Shown here one piece after another: positions 55,403 through 64,000 of a stretch of DNA of 64,000 nucleotides. Numbering within the stretch: position 1 is the stretch's first letter; the number at the start of each line of letters is the position of its first letter. This DNA comes from Shewanella donghaensis (lineage in GTDB: Bacteria > Pseudomonadota > Gammaproteobacteria > Enterobacterales > Shewanellaceae). The DNA lies in NCBI RefSeq assembly GCF_007567505.1, contig NZ_CP041783.1, positions 682,001-746,000 of the forward strand, given 5' to 3'. The translations under genes were made by a program, and so were the position numbers. The notes below the pieces were generated by a model that saw only the letters and a program-made list of their open reading frames with translations, had not been told where the DNA came from and did no database searches.

Positions 55403-55579
55403 ATGGATTATGGAACGTTACAAGGCATTCTAACCATTATTGTTATGGTGACATTTGCCGGTATTTTCTATTGGGCTTATAGCTCAAAAAGTAAAGCCAA
55501 ATTCGATGAAGCTGCAAACTTGATTTTTTCTGATGAAGAGATCTCGGATCAAGCTAAAAACTCAGGAGATAAGAAGTAA
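55403..55579 (+). CDS. ccoQ: Cytochrome c oxidase, cbb3-type, small subunit
   Basis: 58 residues: MDYGTLQGILTIIVMVTFAG starts a single TM helix ending FYWAYSS, followed by a charged tail. It lies between ccoO and ccoP, has an AAGGAGG ribosome site, and its stop overlaps the ccoP start (TAATG). CcoQ stabilises the oxidase complex. It is short and easily missed by automatic gene calling. Confidence 0.93.
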   Translation: MDYGTLQGILTIIVMVTFAGIFYWAYSSKSKAKFDEAANLIFSDEEISDQAKNSGDKK

Positions 55580-56565
55580 TGGATATCTTTGGAGATTTTT
55601 CGTTATTTTGGAATATTTGGATTATTGTTCCAACTTTATTTGTTATCGCTTGTTGTTTTTTCATTCTCAGAGCATGTTCACAGAACAATACTGGGATTGA
55701 AGAAGGCGAATCAATGGGTCATAGCTTTGACGGTATTGAAGAATTAAATAACCCGCTACCTAAGTGGTGGGCTTATATGTTCTATACAAGTATTGTTTTT
55801 GGTTTAATTTATTTAGCGCTTTATCCAGGACTTGGTACTTACAAAGGATTGTTTGGTTGGACAAGTTCTAATCAAAGTATCGGTCGTGAAGAAGGTATTA
55901 AGCTTGATTCAATTAAAGCAATTGAAACAGCAAAAACTGAAAATCGTCTTTCTCAATACGATCGTGAAGTAGCCAGTGCAGATGAGAAATACGGACCAAT
56001 TTTTGCGGCTTATTTAGCGACGCCGCTTGAAGATCTTGTTAATGATGAAGAAGCACTAAAAGTAGGTGGACGTTTATTCCTACAAAATTGTGCTCAATGT
56101 CATGGCTCAGATGCTCGTGGTAGTATCGGATTCCCTAACCTAACTGATAACAATTGGTTATATGGTGGTGAACTCGCGACAATCAAAACGTCTATTATGA
56201 ATGGTCGTAATGGTATGATGCCTCCTAAAGGTGGATTGCCGATTGAAGATAGTGAAGTTCGAGGTTTAGCTGAATATGTATTTAAACTTTCAGGTCGTGA
56301 TCATGACGCTACTTTAGCAGCTCAAGGTCAAGGTTCATTCATGAAGGGCTGTTTTGCTTGTCATGGTATGGATGGTACCGGTAATAAGTTTATGGGCGCA
56401 CCAAACTTAACTGATGATGCTTGGTTATATGGCGGAAAACGTATACAGGTTATGCAATCAATTTCGAATGGTCGTTCAGGCGTAATGCCTGCGTGGGACG
56501 ATATCTTAGGTGAAGAGAAAGTTCACGTGATATCAGCTTACGTTTATAGCTTATCAAACAAATAG
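55579..56565 (+). CDS. ccoP: Cytochrome c oxidase, cbb3-type, subunit III (di-haem)
   Basis: 328 residues. Two TM helices near the N-terminus (LFWNIWIIVPTLFVIACCFF and a second one at about 70-90) are followed by two cytochrome c domains with CAQCHG and CFACHG, each with a downstream methionine ligand (MMPPKGG, VMPAWDD). CcoP accepts electrons from soluble or bc1-linked cytochromes. The start overlaps the ccoQ stop, suggesting translational coupling. A strong terminator follows. Confidence 0.97.
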   Translation: MDIFGDFSLFWNIWIIVPTLFVIACCFFILRACSQNNTGIEEGESMGHSFDGIEELNNPLPKWWAYMFYTSIVFGLIYLALYPGLGTYKGLFGWTSSNQSIGREEGIKLDSIKAIETAKTENRLSQYDREVASADEKYGPIFAAYLATPLEDLVNDEEALKVGGRLFLQNCAQCHGSDARGSIGFPNLTDNNWLYGGELATIKTSIMNGRNGMMPPKGGLPIEDSEVRGLAEYVFKLSGRDHDATLAAQGQGSFMKGCFACHGMDGTGNKFMGAPNLTDDAWLYGGKRIQVMQSISNGRSGVMPAWDDILGEEKVHVISAYVYSLSNK

Positions 56566-56582
56566 TTACTTGTTGATAACAC

Positions 56583-56614
56583 AAAAGGCCTCGTTTAAAC
56601 GAGGCCTTTTTTTT
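56583..56614 (+). terminator. Rho-independent terminator after ccoP
   Basis: AAAAGGCCTCG and CGAGGCCTTTT pair around TTTAAA, followed by more T residues. It separates the structural from the assembly genes. Confidence 0.9.
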
Positions 56615-56682
56615 AAGTGTTATTTAAGTCTTTTCAGGTTAAAATAACAGTATAATAATTCTTACTTTTTAGGACTTTTTGT

Positions 56683-57162
56683 ATGTCTGCTCCCCTTCCC
56701 TGGTACAAGCATTTTTGGCCTTGGTTCATCGTTGTTTTACTTTTTATTGTCGTACTTAAAAGTATGATTGCCTTGGGTATTGCCATTGATAATGCTGATT
56801 CACTTGTGTCAGATGATTATTATAAAGAAGGTAAAGCCATCAACATGGATTTACGCAAAATCAAACAAGCCAAAAATTTAGGCATGCAATACCTTATTGA
56901 AGTTGATGATCAAGAATTAGTCATTACTCAACATGGTGGTCCAGAATATCGTGCAGCATTAAGTGTTAGCTTTATCCATCCAACTCAAGAAGAAAAAGAT
57001 TTTAAAATTAATGCAACAGCAGATGGGAATGGCGCTTACCGAATTGGTTTATCAGAAGCGATTTCTGGCGCTTGGAATGTTCGCTTAGAGAGTTTTGATG
57101 CTAGCTGGAGAATTCAGCAACGTATTGAAATAGCAGATGATGTAGAGTATTGGCTAAACTAA
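56683..57162 (+). CDS. ccoH: FixH/CcoH family cbb3 assembly protein
   Basis: 159 residues with one N-terminal TM helix (FWPWFIVVLLFIVVLK) and a periplasmic immunoglobulin-like domain; the SDDYYKEGKAIN motif after the helix is typical of FixH. It works with the CcoI copper pump in maturation of cbb3 oxidase. It is the first gene of the assembly set, 4 bp before ccoI. Confidence 0.88.
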   Translation: MSAPLPWYKHFWPWFIVVLLFIVVLKSMIALGIAIDNADSLVSDDYYKEGKAINMDLRKIKQAKNLGMQYLIEVDDQELVITQHGGPEYRAALSVSFIHPTQEEKDFKINATADGNGAYRIGLSEAISGAWNVRLESFDASWRIQQRIEIADDVEYWLN

Positions 57163-57165
57163 ATA

Positions 57166-59544
57166 ATGCAGATTTGCTATCACTGTAATGAACCTGTTTT
57201 AACAGGTGATGAATTCACTACCATAATAGGTGATCAGGCGCAGCTCATGTGTTGCCCTGGTTGCCAAGCTGTATCTCAAGCAATTATGGATTCTGGCTTA
57301 GAAAGCTATTATCAATATCGTAGTGAACCAGGTAGTAGACAGACTGCATTGATTCCTGCTGAGCTTGCACAATATTCCGCTTATGATTTACCTGAAGTGC
57401 AACAAGACCTCATATACAGTTTAGATGGTACTAATACTATCTCTGTTTCTATTGAAGGGATTACTTGTGCGGCTTGTGCGTGGTTAATTGAACATAAGCT
57501 TAAACAGTTAAACGGAATAATCAGTATTAGCGTTAATTCCACTACTCAGCGAGCTTTGGTCAGCTGGAATGAACAAAGCGTTAAGTTAAGTGAAATTCTT
57601 GCTGAAATCAGCAGAATTGGCTATCAAGCCGCACCATTTCAAATCGATGAACAGGAAAAAAAGAGTAAACATGAGAGCCGCAAGTTTCTCTTGCGTCTCG
57701 GTCTAGCTGGGTTTGCAACCATGCAAGTGATGATGTTTGCTTTAGCCTTATACTCCGACTATTTCATTTTTGAAGATACCCAAATGCGCGATTACTTTCG
57801 CTGGGTAAGCATGACCTTAGCTGCTCCTGTCGTATTCTACTCTGCGCAACCCTTTTATTTTAGTGCAATACGAAGTTTACTAAGCGGTAAGCTCAATATG
57901 GACTTGTCGGTCTCTCTTGCGATTGTTGGCGCCTATATTGCTAGCTGTATCGCAACGATAAATGGCAATGGTGAGGTTTACTTTGAATCTGTTTCAATGT
58001 TCACCTTCTTCTTATTACTCGGTCGCTACTTTGAACAAAAAGCGAAACAAACGGCATCAGTCAGTTCAAGTAACTTACACAAGTTAGTTCCGTTAACTGC
58101 AAACTTAAATATTGACGATGAAATTACTGAAGTACCTGCAAAACGGTTAAAATTAAACGATATTATTTTAATCAAACCAGGCGATGTTGTTGCTGCAGAC
58201 GGTATTATCTTAAAGGGTAAGTCAGGTCTGAATGAATCGATGCTAACTGGCGAACAAATGCCGCTGATTAAACATAGCGGTGACCTTGTTTTTGCCGGTA
58301 CCATAAATGTCGACCAACCACTTTCAGTAAAAGTCACCGCGTTAGGTCAAGACCAATTGGTTGCTGAAATTATTCGTTTACAAGAAGTTGCCTCAAACAC
58401 TAAACCTGCAATTGCAACAATGGTCGATAAATTTGCCCGTTATTTTTCAGCTTCTATTTTAGGTATTGCCGTTGCTACTTATTTTATTTGGTTATTTATC
58501 GCTCCTGAGGATGCATTTTGGGTAACATTGTCGGTACTTGTTGCAACATGTCCTTGCGCCCTAGCCCTTGCTACGCCAACCGCTATCACTTGCTCCACTG
58601 CCATTTTCACTAAATTAGGCATCATTACCCGAAGAGCGGGTGTATTCGAAAAATTACCACTTATAGAGCACGTTGTATTTGATAAAACAGGTACCCTGAC
58701 CTGCGGCGCTATATCAATAAATAAAGTTGTCTTAACTGACCAACAGAACAAAGATACCGTTTTAGCTTATGCCGCGGCGTTAGAAACGGGTTCGCTTCAC
58801 CCTATTGCAAATGCTTTCACACCATTTTTACAACGTAAAATTGTTGCAACCCAAATAGAGCATCATGTTGGCCTTGGTATTTCTGGCTCAATAGACAATC
58901 AATCAGTAAAAATAGGTAACGCTGAGTTTATAGGACTTGATGCCAGTCAATGTTCTGGAAAGCTATTATGGCTATCTATGGATGGGATAGTCGTTGCGTG
59001 CTTTGAATTACAAGATGCGCTTCGACCTGATAGTTTAACGACGATAAAACAACTTCAAGAAAACGGTATCGAAGTCAGTATTGCCAGTGGTGATAGCGAC
59101 AGCCATGTTAAAGCTATTGCAAAACAACTTAATGTTGCTAACTGTCATGGAAAACTAAGTCCCAAAGATAAACTAGATTTAATCAATAAATTACAACAAA
59201 CACAGCATGTGGCTATGTTTGGTGATGGCGTTAATGATGCACCAGTGCTGGCTGGCGCCAATCTATCAGTTGCTATGGGCAGCGGTAGTGCTATCGCAAA
59301 AAATAGTGCAGATTTAATTTTATTAGGCGATCAACTAACAAAGTTTAATCAGGCAATTAAAGTATCTAAGTTAACCAACAAAATAATAAAACAAAATTTA
59401 ATTTGGGCATTTGCTTATAATGCCATCATTCTTCCTCTTGCTGTCACTGGCCATGTTGTGCCTTATATAGCAGCCATTGGAATGTCTATTAGCTCTATCA
59501 TTGTTGTGTCTAATAGTTTACGCCTCCTTAGGATTAAAGTATGA
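57166..59544 (+). CDS. ccoI: Copper-transporting P-type ATPase for cbb3 assembly
   Basis: 792 residues, P1B type. A cysteine-rich N-terminus (CYHCNE, CCPGC) is followed by a heavy-metal domain with GITCAACAWL, TM segments, the C462-P-C464 metal site, phosphorylation site D506 in DKTGTLT, and the hinge GDGVNDAP. The longer N-terminal part distinguishes FixI/CcoI from CopA. It supplies copper for CuB of CcoN. It lies 4 bp after ccoH and overlaps ccoS by 4 bp. Confidence 0.95.
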   Translation: MQICYHCNEPVLTGDEFTTIIGDQAQLMCCPGCQAVSQAIMDSGLESYYQYRSEPGSRQTALIPAELAQYSAYDLPEVQQDLIYSLDGTNTISVSIEGITCAACAWLIEHKLKQLNGIISISVNSTTQRALVSWNEQSVKLSEILAEISRIGYQAAPFQIDEQEKKSKHESRKFLLRLGLAGFATMQVMMFALALYSDYFIFEDTQMRDYFRWVSMTLAAPVVFYSAQPFYFSAIRSLLSGKLNMDLSVSLAIVGAYIASCIATINGNGEVYFESVSMFTFFLLLGRYFEQKAKQTASVSSSNLHKLVPLTANLNIDDEITEVPAKRLKLNDIILIKPGDVVAADGIILKGKSGLNESMLTGEQMPLIKHSGDLVFAGTINVDQPLSVKVTALGQDQLVAEIIRLQEVASNTKPAIATMVDKFARYFSASILGIAVATYFIWLFIAPEDAFWVTLSVLVATCPCALALATPTAITCSTAIFTKLGIITRRAGVFEKLPLIEHVVFDKTGTLTCGAISINKVVLTDQQNKDTVLAYAAALETGSLHPIANAFTPFLQRKIVATQIEHHVGLGISGSIDNQSVKIGNAEFIGLDASQCSGKLLWLSMDGIVVACFELQDALRPDSLTTIKQLQENGIEVSIASGDSDSHVKAIAKQLNVANCHGKLSPKDKLDLINKLQQTQHVAMFGDGVNDAPVLAGANLSVAMGSGSAIAKNSADLILLGDQLTKFNQAIKVSKLTNKIIKQNLIWAFAYNAIILPLAVTGHVVPYIAAIGMSISSIIVVSNSLRLLRIKV

Positions 59545-59747
59545 ACATCATCTATGTATTAATTCCAATCGCGATGCTTTTTGTTGCCATTGCTGTAGCT
59601 ATTTTCTTTTGGGCTGTAAAAAGTGAACAATTTGATGACTTAGACAGACAAAGTGTCTCTATTTTATTTGATGACGAAGTTAAGCCGACTGAAGCTAAGC
59701 TATCTGAAGATAGTGATATCAATTCGAGTGTTGAGAAAGAAAATTGA
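59541..59747 (+). CDS. ccoS: cbb3 oxidase assembly protein
   Basis: 68 residues: one TM helix (YVLIPIAMLFVAIAVAIFFW), followed by A-V-K-S-x-Q-F-D-D-L and a charged tail, the CcoS/FixS pattern. It is required for haem and copper incorporation in known systems. It overlaps ccoI by 4 bp and the next gene by 4 bp (TTGA). Confidence 0.93.
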   Translation: MNIIYVLIPIAMLFVAIAVAIFFWAVKSEQFDDLDRQSVSILFDDEVKPTEAKLSEDSDINSSVEKEN

Positions 59748-60433
59748 TAGAATTTAATGTTTGGGGGGCATTTCTTGTTGGATTAATGGGTGCTGCGCAC
59801 TGTTTTGGCATGTGCGGTGGGTTGGTCGGTGCATTCGCGACGAACCTCCCGAGTAGTTCTTCAAATAGGTTAGCTAACCAACTTAGTTTTCTATTGAGCT
59901 ATAATCTTGGTCGTATTGCGAGTTACACCATTGCAGGTGGATTAGCAGGTGCTAGTACCGCAGCTTTAGGTTATATGTTTGATGTAGATAGTTATCTTAT
60001 TGGCCTGCGTATTTTTGCCGGCGTCATGATGATTGCTACCGGATTGTATATTGCACAACTTTGGTTTGGCATTGTCCATATTGAAAAGATTGGCAAAATA
60101 CTTTGGCGTTATTTAAAACCCGTAGCAAACAAACTACTGCCGATTAAATATAAGTATCAAGCCGTTTTAGCCGGTATGGTTTGGGGTTGGTTACCTTGTG
60201 GCTTAGTCTATAGCACGCTTACCTGGTCAGTTGCTACGGGTGACATGCTAAACGGGGCATTAATTATGCTAGCTTTTGGTTTAGGTACTTTGCCTGCTCT
60301 GTTAAGTGCTGGATTAGCCGCGAAAAAATTAGCACATTGGGTTCAAAAAAAGCAAGTTAGACTCATTAGTGGGATCTTCATTGTAGTATTTGGTATACAA
60401 ACTATATATGTCGCAATCATGCAGCTAAACTAG
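59744..60433 (+). CDS. Sulfite exporter TauE/SafE family membrane protein
   Basis: 229 residues with about six TM helices and an early HCFGMCGG motif, typical of the TauE/SafE-like (UreH-type) proteins encoded next to cbb3 assembly genes. Cysteine and histidine in the first helix might bind copper. The start is a TTG overlapping the ccoS stop (TTGA); no ATG alternative keeps the first helix. It probably has a role in metal delivery or maturation of the oxidase; the substrate is unproven. Confidence 0.85.
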   Translation: MIEFNVWGAFLVGLMGAAHCFGMCGGLVGAFATNLPSSSSNRLANQLSFLLSYNLGRIASYTIAGGLAGASTAALGYMFDVDSYLIGLRIFAGVMMIATGLYIAQLWFGIVHIEKIGKILWRYLKPVANKLLPIKYKYQAVLAGMVWGWLPCGLVYSTLTWSVATGDMLNGALIMLAFGLGTLPALLSAGLAAKKLAHWVQKKQVRLISGIFIVVFGIQTIYVAIMQLN

Positions 60434-60488
60434 CTCAACCTTTGTTATTAGTTTAACATGGTAACGTAGTAACTAATTGAGATTATAT

Positions 60489-61241
60489 ATGCCTACAGAT
60501 CTAACGAAACAACTTCGAGCATCTACTGGGGGTTGTGCAATTCATTGTCATGATTGCAGCATGGAATCACTGTGTATTCCGTTCACACTTGATAACAACG
60601 AGTTAGATCGACTCGATGATATTATCGAGCGTAAAAAGCCTGTCCAAAAAGGCGACCAAATATTCAAATCTGGTGATCCTCTCAAGTCATTGTTTGCCAT
60701 TCGTTCAGGTACAATAAAAAGTTATACAATTACTGAACAAGGTGACGAACAAATCACAGGTTTTCACCTGGCTGGTGACGTTATAGGTTTTGATGGCATC
60801 CATTCTCAAATTCATCAAAGTTTTGCTCAAGCTTTAGAAACCGCTATGGTTTGCGAAATCCCTTTCGATACCCTTGATACACTCGCCGGTAGCATGCCAA
60901 AACTTAGACAACAAATTATGCGCCTTATGAGTAATGAAATCATGAGCGATCAAGAAATGATTTTATTGTTATCAAAAAAGAATGCCGAAGAACGTCTAGC
61001 CGCGTTTATCAATAATCTGGCAAATCGTTTTGGCAGTCGTGGATTTTCACCTCACGAGTTCAGACTCACAATGACCCGTGGCGATATCGGTAATTATCTA
61101 GGATTAACCGTTGAAACCATTAGTCGATTACTCGGACGTTTCCAAAAATCGGGTTATATCGAGGTAAAAGGTAAATACATTACTATCGTCGATCATGACT
61201 CGTTAAGCCAATTAGCTGGAAATGCTCGTATCGCAACCTAA
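60489..61241 (+). CDS. etrA: Anaerobic regulator EtrA (FNR orthologue)
   Basis: 250 residues, the FNR size. Cysteines C20, C23 and C29 in [12 protein letters not shown] and the one in MVCEIP (about 122) are the 4Fe-4S ligands of E. coli FNR. The cyclic-nucleotide-type beta-roll is [22 protein letters not shown] (about 70-90), and the recognition helix has [11 protein letters not shown]. It senses oxygen through the cluster and activates genes at TTGAT-N4-ATCAA sites such as 53109-53122. The ATG at 60489 is preferred to a TTG four codons upstream because it gives the standard N-terminus. Confidence 0.96.
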   Translation: MPTDLTKQLRASTGGCAIHCHDCSMESLCIPFTLDNNELDRLDDIIERKKPVQKGDQIFKSGDPLKSLFAIRSGTIKSYTITEQGDEQITGFHLAGDVIGFDGIHSQIHQSFAQALETAMVCEIPFDTLDTLAGSMPKLRQQIMRLMSNEIMSDQEMILLLSKKNAEERLAAFINNLANRFGSRGFSPHEFRLTMTRGDIGNYLGLTVETISRLLGRFQKSGYIEVKGKYITIVDHDSLSQLAGNARIAT

Positions 61242-61258
61242 TACTTTTATATTTATTA

Positions 61259-61293
61259 AAATATGATCTAGCTCAACGATTTAGATCATATTT
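61259..61293. promoter_or_regulatory. Inverted repeat with an FNR-like site between etrA and uspE
   Basis: AAATATGATCTA and TAGATCATATTT form an exact 12-bp inverted repeat with an 11-base spacer. ATGAT-CTAG-CTCAA inside it (61263-61276) matches 8 of 10 fixed FNR positions. It may be an EtrA operator for uspE, a terminator for etrA, or both. Confidence 0.55.
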
Positions 61294-61341
61294 AAAGTGA
61301 TAGTAAACTAACGAAGTTTAGTTATACAGCTTGGAGGTTTT

Positions 61342-62271
61342 ATGAAGGATTATAAAAATATACTCGTTGTCATCAATCCGATGACAGATCATCAGCCTGC
61401 TTTAGCCAGAGCTGTTGAATTAGCGGCCAAGTCTAATGCGTCTATCACTGCATTTCTGACTATTTTCGACTTTTCTTATGAAATGACATCGATATTATCC
61501 AGTCATGAACGTGAAGCCATGCGCCAAGGTGTTATTGACCAACGTGAAACTTGGTTAAAAGAAGCCATTAAATCATATAATAAAGCTGGTCTAACTATCA
61601 CAAGTAAAGTGGTTTGGCATAATCGACCATTTGAAAGCGTTATTAAATATGCCATCGATGAAAATGTAGATCTACTTGTCAAAAGTACTCACGAACATGA
61701 CAAATTAAAATCGATTATTTTTACCCCTACAGATTGGCACTTACTCCGTAAAGCCCCTATTCCTGTATTGATGGTAAAAGAGCATGATTGGCAAGTTGCA
61801 GGGAAAATCGTCTGTGCGATTAATGTCGCATCAGAAGATGATGACCATCAAACCCTAAATACAAAAATCATCGAAAACGCCCTTAGTTTAGCGGCAAAAT
61901 TCTCTGCTCAAATCCACCTAGTTAACGGTTATCCAGGAACCCCGGTAAACTTAGCTATTGAATTACCTGAGTTTGATGCAGCAAGTTACAATGACACTGT
62001 AAGAATGCAGCATGAACAACGTATTCAATATATTGCCAATAGCTTTAACATTCCTTTAGAAAATTGTCATGTGGAAGAAGGTTTACCAGAAGATGTAATC
62101 CCTGATTTAGCTGAAAAACTAGATGCTGAATTAGTCGTTCTTGGTACAGTTGGTAGAACAGGTTTTTCTGCAGCATTAATCGGTAATACCGCTGAACATG
62201 TTATCGATAGTATCAATTGTGACCTACTAGCGATTAAGCCTGATGGTTATAAATCTCCTCTAGAAGAGTAA
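61342..62271 (+). CDS. uspE: Universal stress protein E
   Basis: 309 residues made of two tandem Usp domains (about 1-150 and 155-305), each with an alpha/beta nucleotide-binding-like fold; the second keeps the G-x-V-G-R-T-G-x9-GNTAEHVI loop (VVLGTVGRTGFSAALIGNTA). This is the UspE arrangement, often next to fnr in Gammaproteobacteria. It is a cytoplasmic stress-resistance protein. The start has a TTGGAGG ribosome site. It is probably regulated by EtrA through the site just upstream. Confidence 0.94.
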   Translation: MKDYKNILVVINPMTDHQPALARAVELAAKSNASITAFLTIFDFSYEMTSILSSHEREAMRQGVIDQRETWLKEAIKSYNKAGLTITSKVVWHNRPFESVIKYAIDENVDLLVKSTHEHDKLKSIIFTPTDWHLLRKAPIPVLMVKEHDWQVAGKIVCAINVASEDDDHQTLNTKIIENALSLAAKFSAQIHLVNGYPGTPVNLAIELPEFDAASYNDTVRMQHEQRIQYIANSFNIPLENCHVEEGLPEDVIPDLAEKLDAELVVLGTVGRTGFSAALIGNTAEHVIDSINCDLLAIKPDGYKSPLEE

Positions 62272-62305
62272 AGCTTTACCAACAGCCTGAATGCTGGAAT
62301 AATAT

Positions 62306-62340
62306 GCGCCCTGAAACGAATGGTTACTGGGCGCTTTTTT
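62306..62340 (+). terminator. Terminator after uspE whose T run abuts the ttcA start
   Basis: GCGCCC (62306-62311) pairs with GGGCGC (62329-62334) and six T residues follow, ending one base before the ttcA ATG at 62341. No Shine-Dalgarno is visible between stem and start. Confidence 0.72.
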
Positions 62341-63279
62341 ATGTCTCAAATGCAACAACAAGATAAATTACAGATAGAACGTCAAAATAAACTTGAAAAG
62401 AAGTTACGTCACGAAGTAGGACGTGCCATTGGCGACTATCAAATGATTGAAGAAGGTGACATTGTTATGTGTTGCCTTTCTGGCGGCAAAGATAGCTACG
62501 CCATGCTAGATATTCTGCTTACTCTACAAAAACGCGCACCAATTAAATTTGAAATCGTTGCTGTTAACCTAGATCAAAAACAACCTGGTTTCCCAGAAGA
62601 TATCTTGCCTGCTTATCTAGATACGTTGGATGTGCCGTACCATATCTTAGAAAAAGATACCTATTCAATCGTTAAAGATAAAATACCAGAAGGTAAAACA
62701 ACCTGTTCTTTATGCTCTCGCCTACGTAGAGGAACCCTATATGGTTTCGCTCAGCGACTTGGGGCAACAAAAATAGCTTTAGGCCATCATCGTGACGACA
62801 TCATTGAAACATTATTCTTAAATATGTTTTTTGGTGGAAAAATGAAAGCCATGCCACCGAAGTTATTATCAGACGATGGTGCCAATATGGTGATCCGTCC
62901 TTTGGCCTATTGTAAAGAGAAAGACATCGCTGAATATGCTGAATTAAAAAAATTCCCAATTATTCCATGTAATCTTTGTGGCTCACAAGAAAACTTAAAA
63001 CGTGGCGCAGTAAAGGATATGTTAAAGCAGTGGGATGTCGACTTCCCTGGCAGAATAGAATCGATATTTACTGGTATGCAAAATACCTCACCTTCACAAG
63101 GTGTCGATCGGAATGCATTCGATTTTATTGCACTTGAACGTAATGCCAATGCACCATTAACGGGTGAAGTAGCGGAATCTAACTTACCTGCATTCGACTT
63201 TTTAGATACCAGTAATAATGGTCATATAAATCTCGATGTAGCTACCAGAATTGATGTTGTGAGTACTTATAAGCCATAA
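62341..63279 (+). CDS. ttcA: tRNA 2-thiocytidine(32) synthetase
   Basis: 312 residues. PP-loop ATP site SGGKDSY, C-x-x-C in [11 protein letters not shown] and the cysteine of CNLCGSQ, the three ligands of the 4Fe-4S cluster in TtcA. The enzyme adds sulfur to C32 of certain tRNAs. Similarity to E. coli TtcA covers the whole length ([37 protein letters not shown]). The frame is open to 62320, but ATG 62341 or 62350 fits the family start. The start codon directly follows a terminator-like hairpin. Confidence 0.94.
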   Translation: MSQMQQQDKLQIERQNKLEKKLRHEVGRAIGDYQMIEEGDIVMCCLSGGKDSYAMLDILLTLQKRAPIKFEIVAVNLDQKQPGFPEDILPAYLDTLDVPYHILEKDTYSIVKDKIPEGKTTCSLCSRLRRGTLYGFAQRLGATKIALGHHRDDIIETLFLNMFFGGKMKAMPPKLLSDDGANMVIRPLAYCKEKDIAEYAELKKFPIIPCNLCGSQENLKRGAVKDMLKQWDVDFPGRIESIFTGMQNTSPSQGVDRNAFDFIALERNANAPLTGEVAESNLPAFDFLDTSNNGHINLDVATRIDVVSTYKP

Positions 63280-63300
63280 TCGTTAATATCCGTTAATAAC

Positions 63301-63328
63301 AAAAAAGCCCTCAACAGAGGGCTTTTTT
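63301..63328. terminator. Bidirectional terminator between ttcA and the DUF2987-like gene
   Basis: AAAAAAGCCCTC and GAGGGCTTTTTT pair exactly around AACA; A and T runs on both sides allow use by both convergent genes. Confidence 0.9.
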
Positions 63329-63362
63329 GTTAGTCATTTTTATTTACATCATCAATGTGTGA

Positions 63363-63998
63363 TTAGAGAACATAGGGGCTGATAATGTTAGGTAGAGCTG
63401 AAAATGATATTTCACTCAACTCAGCTAACTGTTCATTATCGACTTGCAAGTGTTCTGTGATTATTTGTTGGCGCTGATCGATAGTTACGGTTACTGGGTA
63501 ATCTGATTCAGCGAAGCTAAACGTTACACCTGATATCGGTTTCCGAAAATATTTCATCGGAAAACCCTGTTGTCCATCTAACAAGGCATCCATATTATCT
63601 TTAACGGCAACAATCGTTTCTTGATCATATGATTGCTGTTGTTCTTTCGCTCTAACCTGCATAGCAACACCACATTCAGATGAGTCACCTTTCATGGTTA
63701 AATTAATCAAACCACGATCAGATTTTAGCTGTGCATCAAAAGGTAAATACAAACGTTGTTGCTTATTAAACGTCAGCGGATATTCATTTTTCTCAGTGGT
63801 AATATTACCGCTAATAATCGTACATTGGTTAGTTTTTGGGACACTGAAAGCGATCTCAACGAGTTGATAATTTGCTTTATTAACTTGTTTTAGTCTCTCG
63901 TAAAATCCAGCATAAGGAATTGAAACGGTATCAGCTAAAGAAAAAGAGCTGATGCATAAAGCCATGGTGGAAAAGGTTAATCTATATCGTAATTTCAT
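63363..63998 (-). CDS. Secreted protein, DUF2987-like
   Basis: 211 residues with a signal peptide (MALCISSFSLADT) and a periplasmic beta-rich body. YAGFYERLKQVNK and the later QGFPMKYFRKPISG resemble the DUF2987 family found next to ttcA in Shewanella; I am moderately sure of the name. The role is unknown. The ATG lies two bases from the window edge, so the gene is complete but its promoter is not visible. Confidence 0.65.
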   Translation of the reverse strand: MKLRYRLTFSTMALCISSFSLADTVSIPYAGFYERLKQVNKANYQLVEIAFSVPKTNQCTIISGNITTEKNEYPLTFNKQQRLYLPFDAQLKSDRGLINLTMKGDSSECGVAMQVRAKEQQQSYDQETIVAVKDNMDALLDGQQGFPMKYFRKPISGVTFSFAESDYPVTVTIDQRQQIITEHLQVDNEQLAELSEISFSALPNIISPYVL

Positions 63999-64000
63999 CT

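Overview
The window looks like Shewanella (Gammaproteobacteria, Alteromonadales). The right end holds ccoNOQP, a FixH/ccoI/ccoS/SafE-type assembly block, an FNR orthologue with the EtrA cysteine pattern, uspE and ttcA, in the order known from Shewanella. A chromosome-dimer-resolution (dif) site at 9536-9563 suggests that the left part lies near the replication terminus. No rRNA, tRNA or CRISPR array was seen.

Layout. (1) 1-1092: 3' end of a TonB-dependent receptor. (2) 1199-7969: a signalling block with a STAS-like protein, a receiver-EAL c-di-GMP phosphodiesterase, a large hybrid histidine kinase whose first PAS domain looks like a LOV blue-light sensor, and a second receiver protein. (3) 8056-9351: a tyrosine recombinase. 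(4) 9536-16447: the most unusual part. Starting exactly at the XerC-side boundary of dif are two tandem elements of about 3.4 and 3.3 kb, each with a CTX-phage-like early module (repressor, replication initiator, small putative ssDNA-binding protein) and no virion genes. They are almost identical over their first 2.3 kb but carry different genes in two cargo slots. Each ends in a hairpin-forming attP that resembles the folded single-stranded attP(+) of CTX phage, with a rho-independent terminator inside its loop. A diverged 167-bp left-end block follows as a third remnant. They look like RS1-type satellites of filamentous phage that use host XerCD.

(5) 17319-20309: a GH10 xylanase lipoprotein with four carbohydrate-binding-like repeats. 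(6) 21002-52342: a lipid-type catabolic island of about 31 kb. A plus-strand arm holds a TonB receptor, nitroreductase, epoxide-hydrolase-like protein, DUF2855, BASS transporter, GST, two crotonases and a hydrolase. A minus-strand arm holds a FadD-like ligase, thiolase, MFE-2-type dehydrogenase, MaoC hydratase, acyl-CoA dehydrogenases, SDRs, an ACAD10/11- or LvaA-like phosphotransferase, an Old Yellow Enzyme and a histidine phosphatase, with a divergent LysR regulator. Together these would import, activate and beta-oxidise an unsaturated or oxygenated acyl substrate; its identity is not visible. The island contains a decayed DUF1295 gene, a frameshifted haem-protein gene, and five intergenic arrays of short (12-17 bp) tandem repeats. 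(7) 52328-64000: a Fur-box-preceded small gene, a lipoprotein, the cbb3 oxidase and its assembly genes under an FNR box, etrA, uspE, ttcA and a putative DUF2987 protein.
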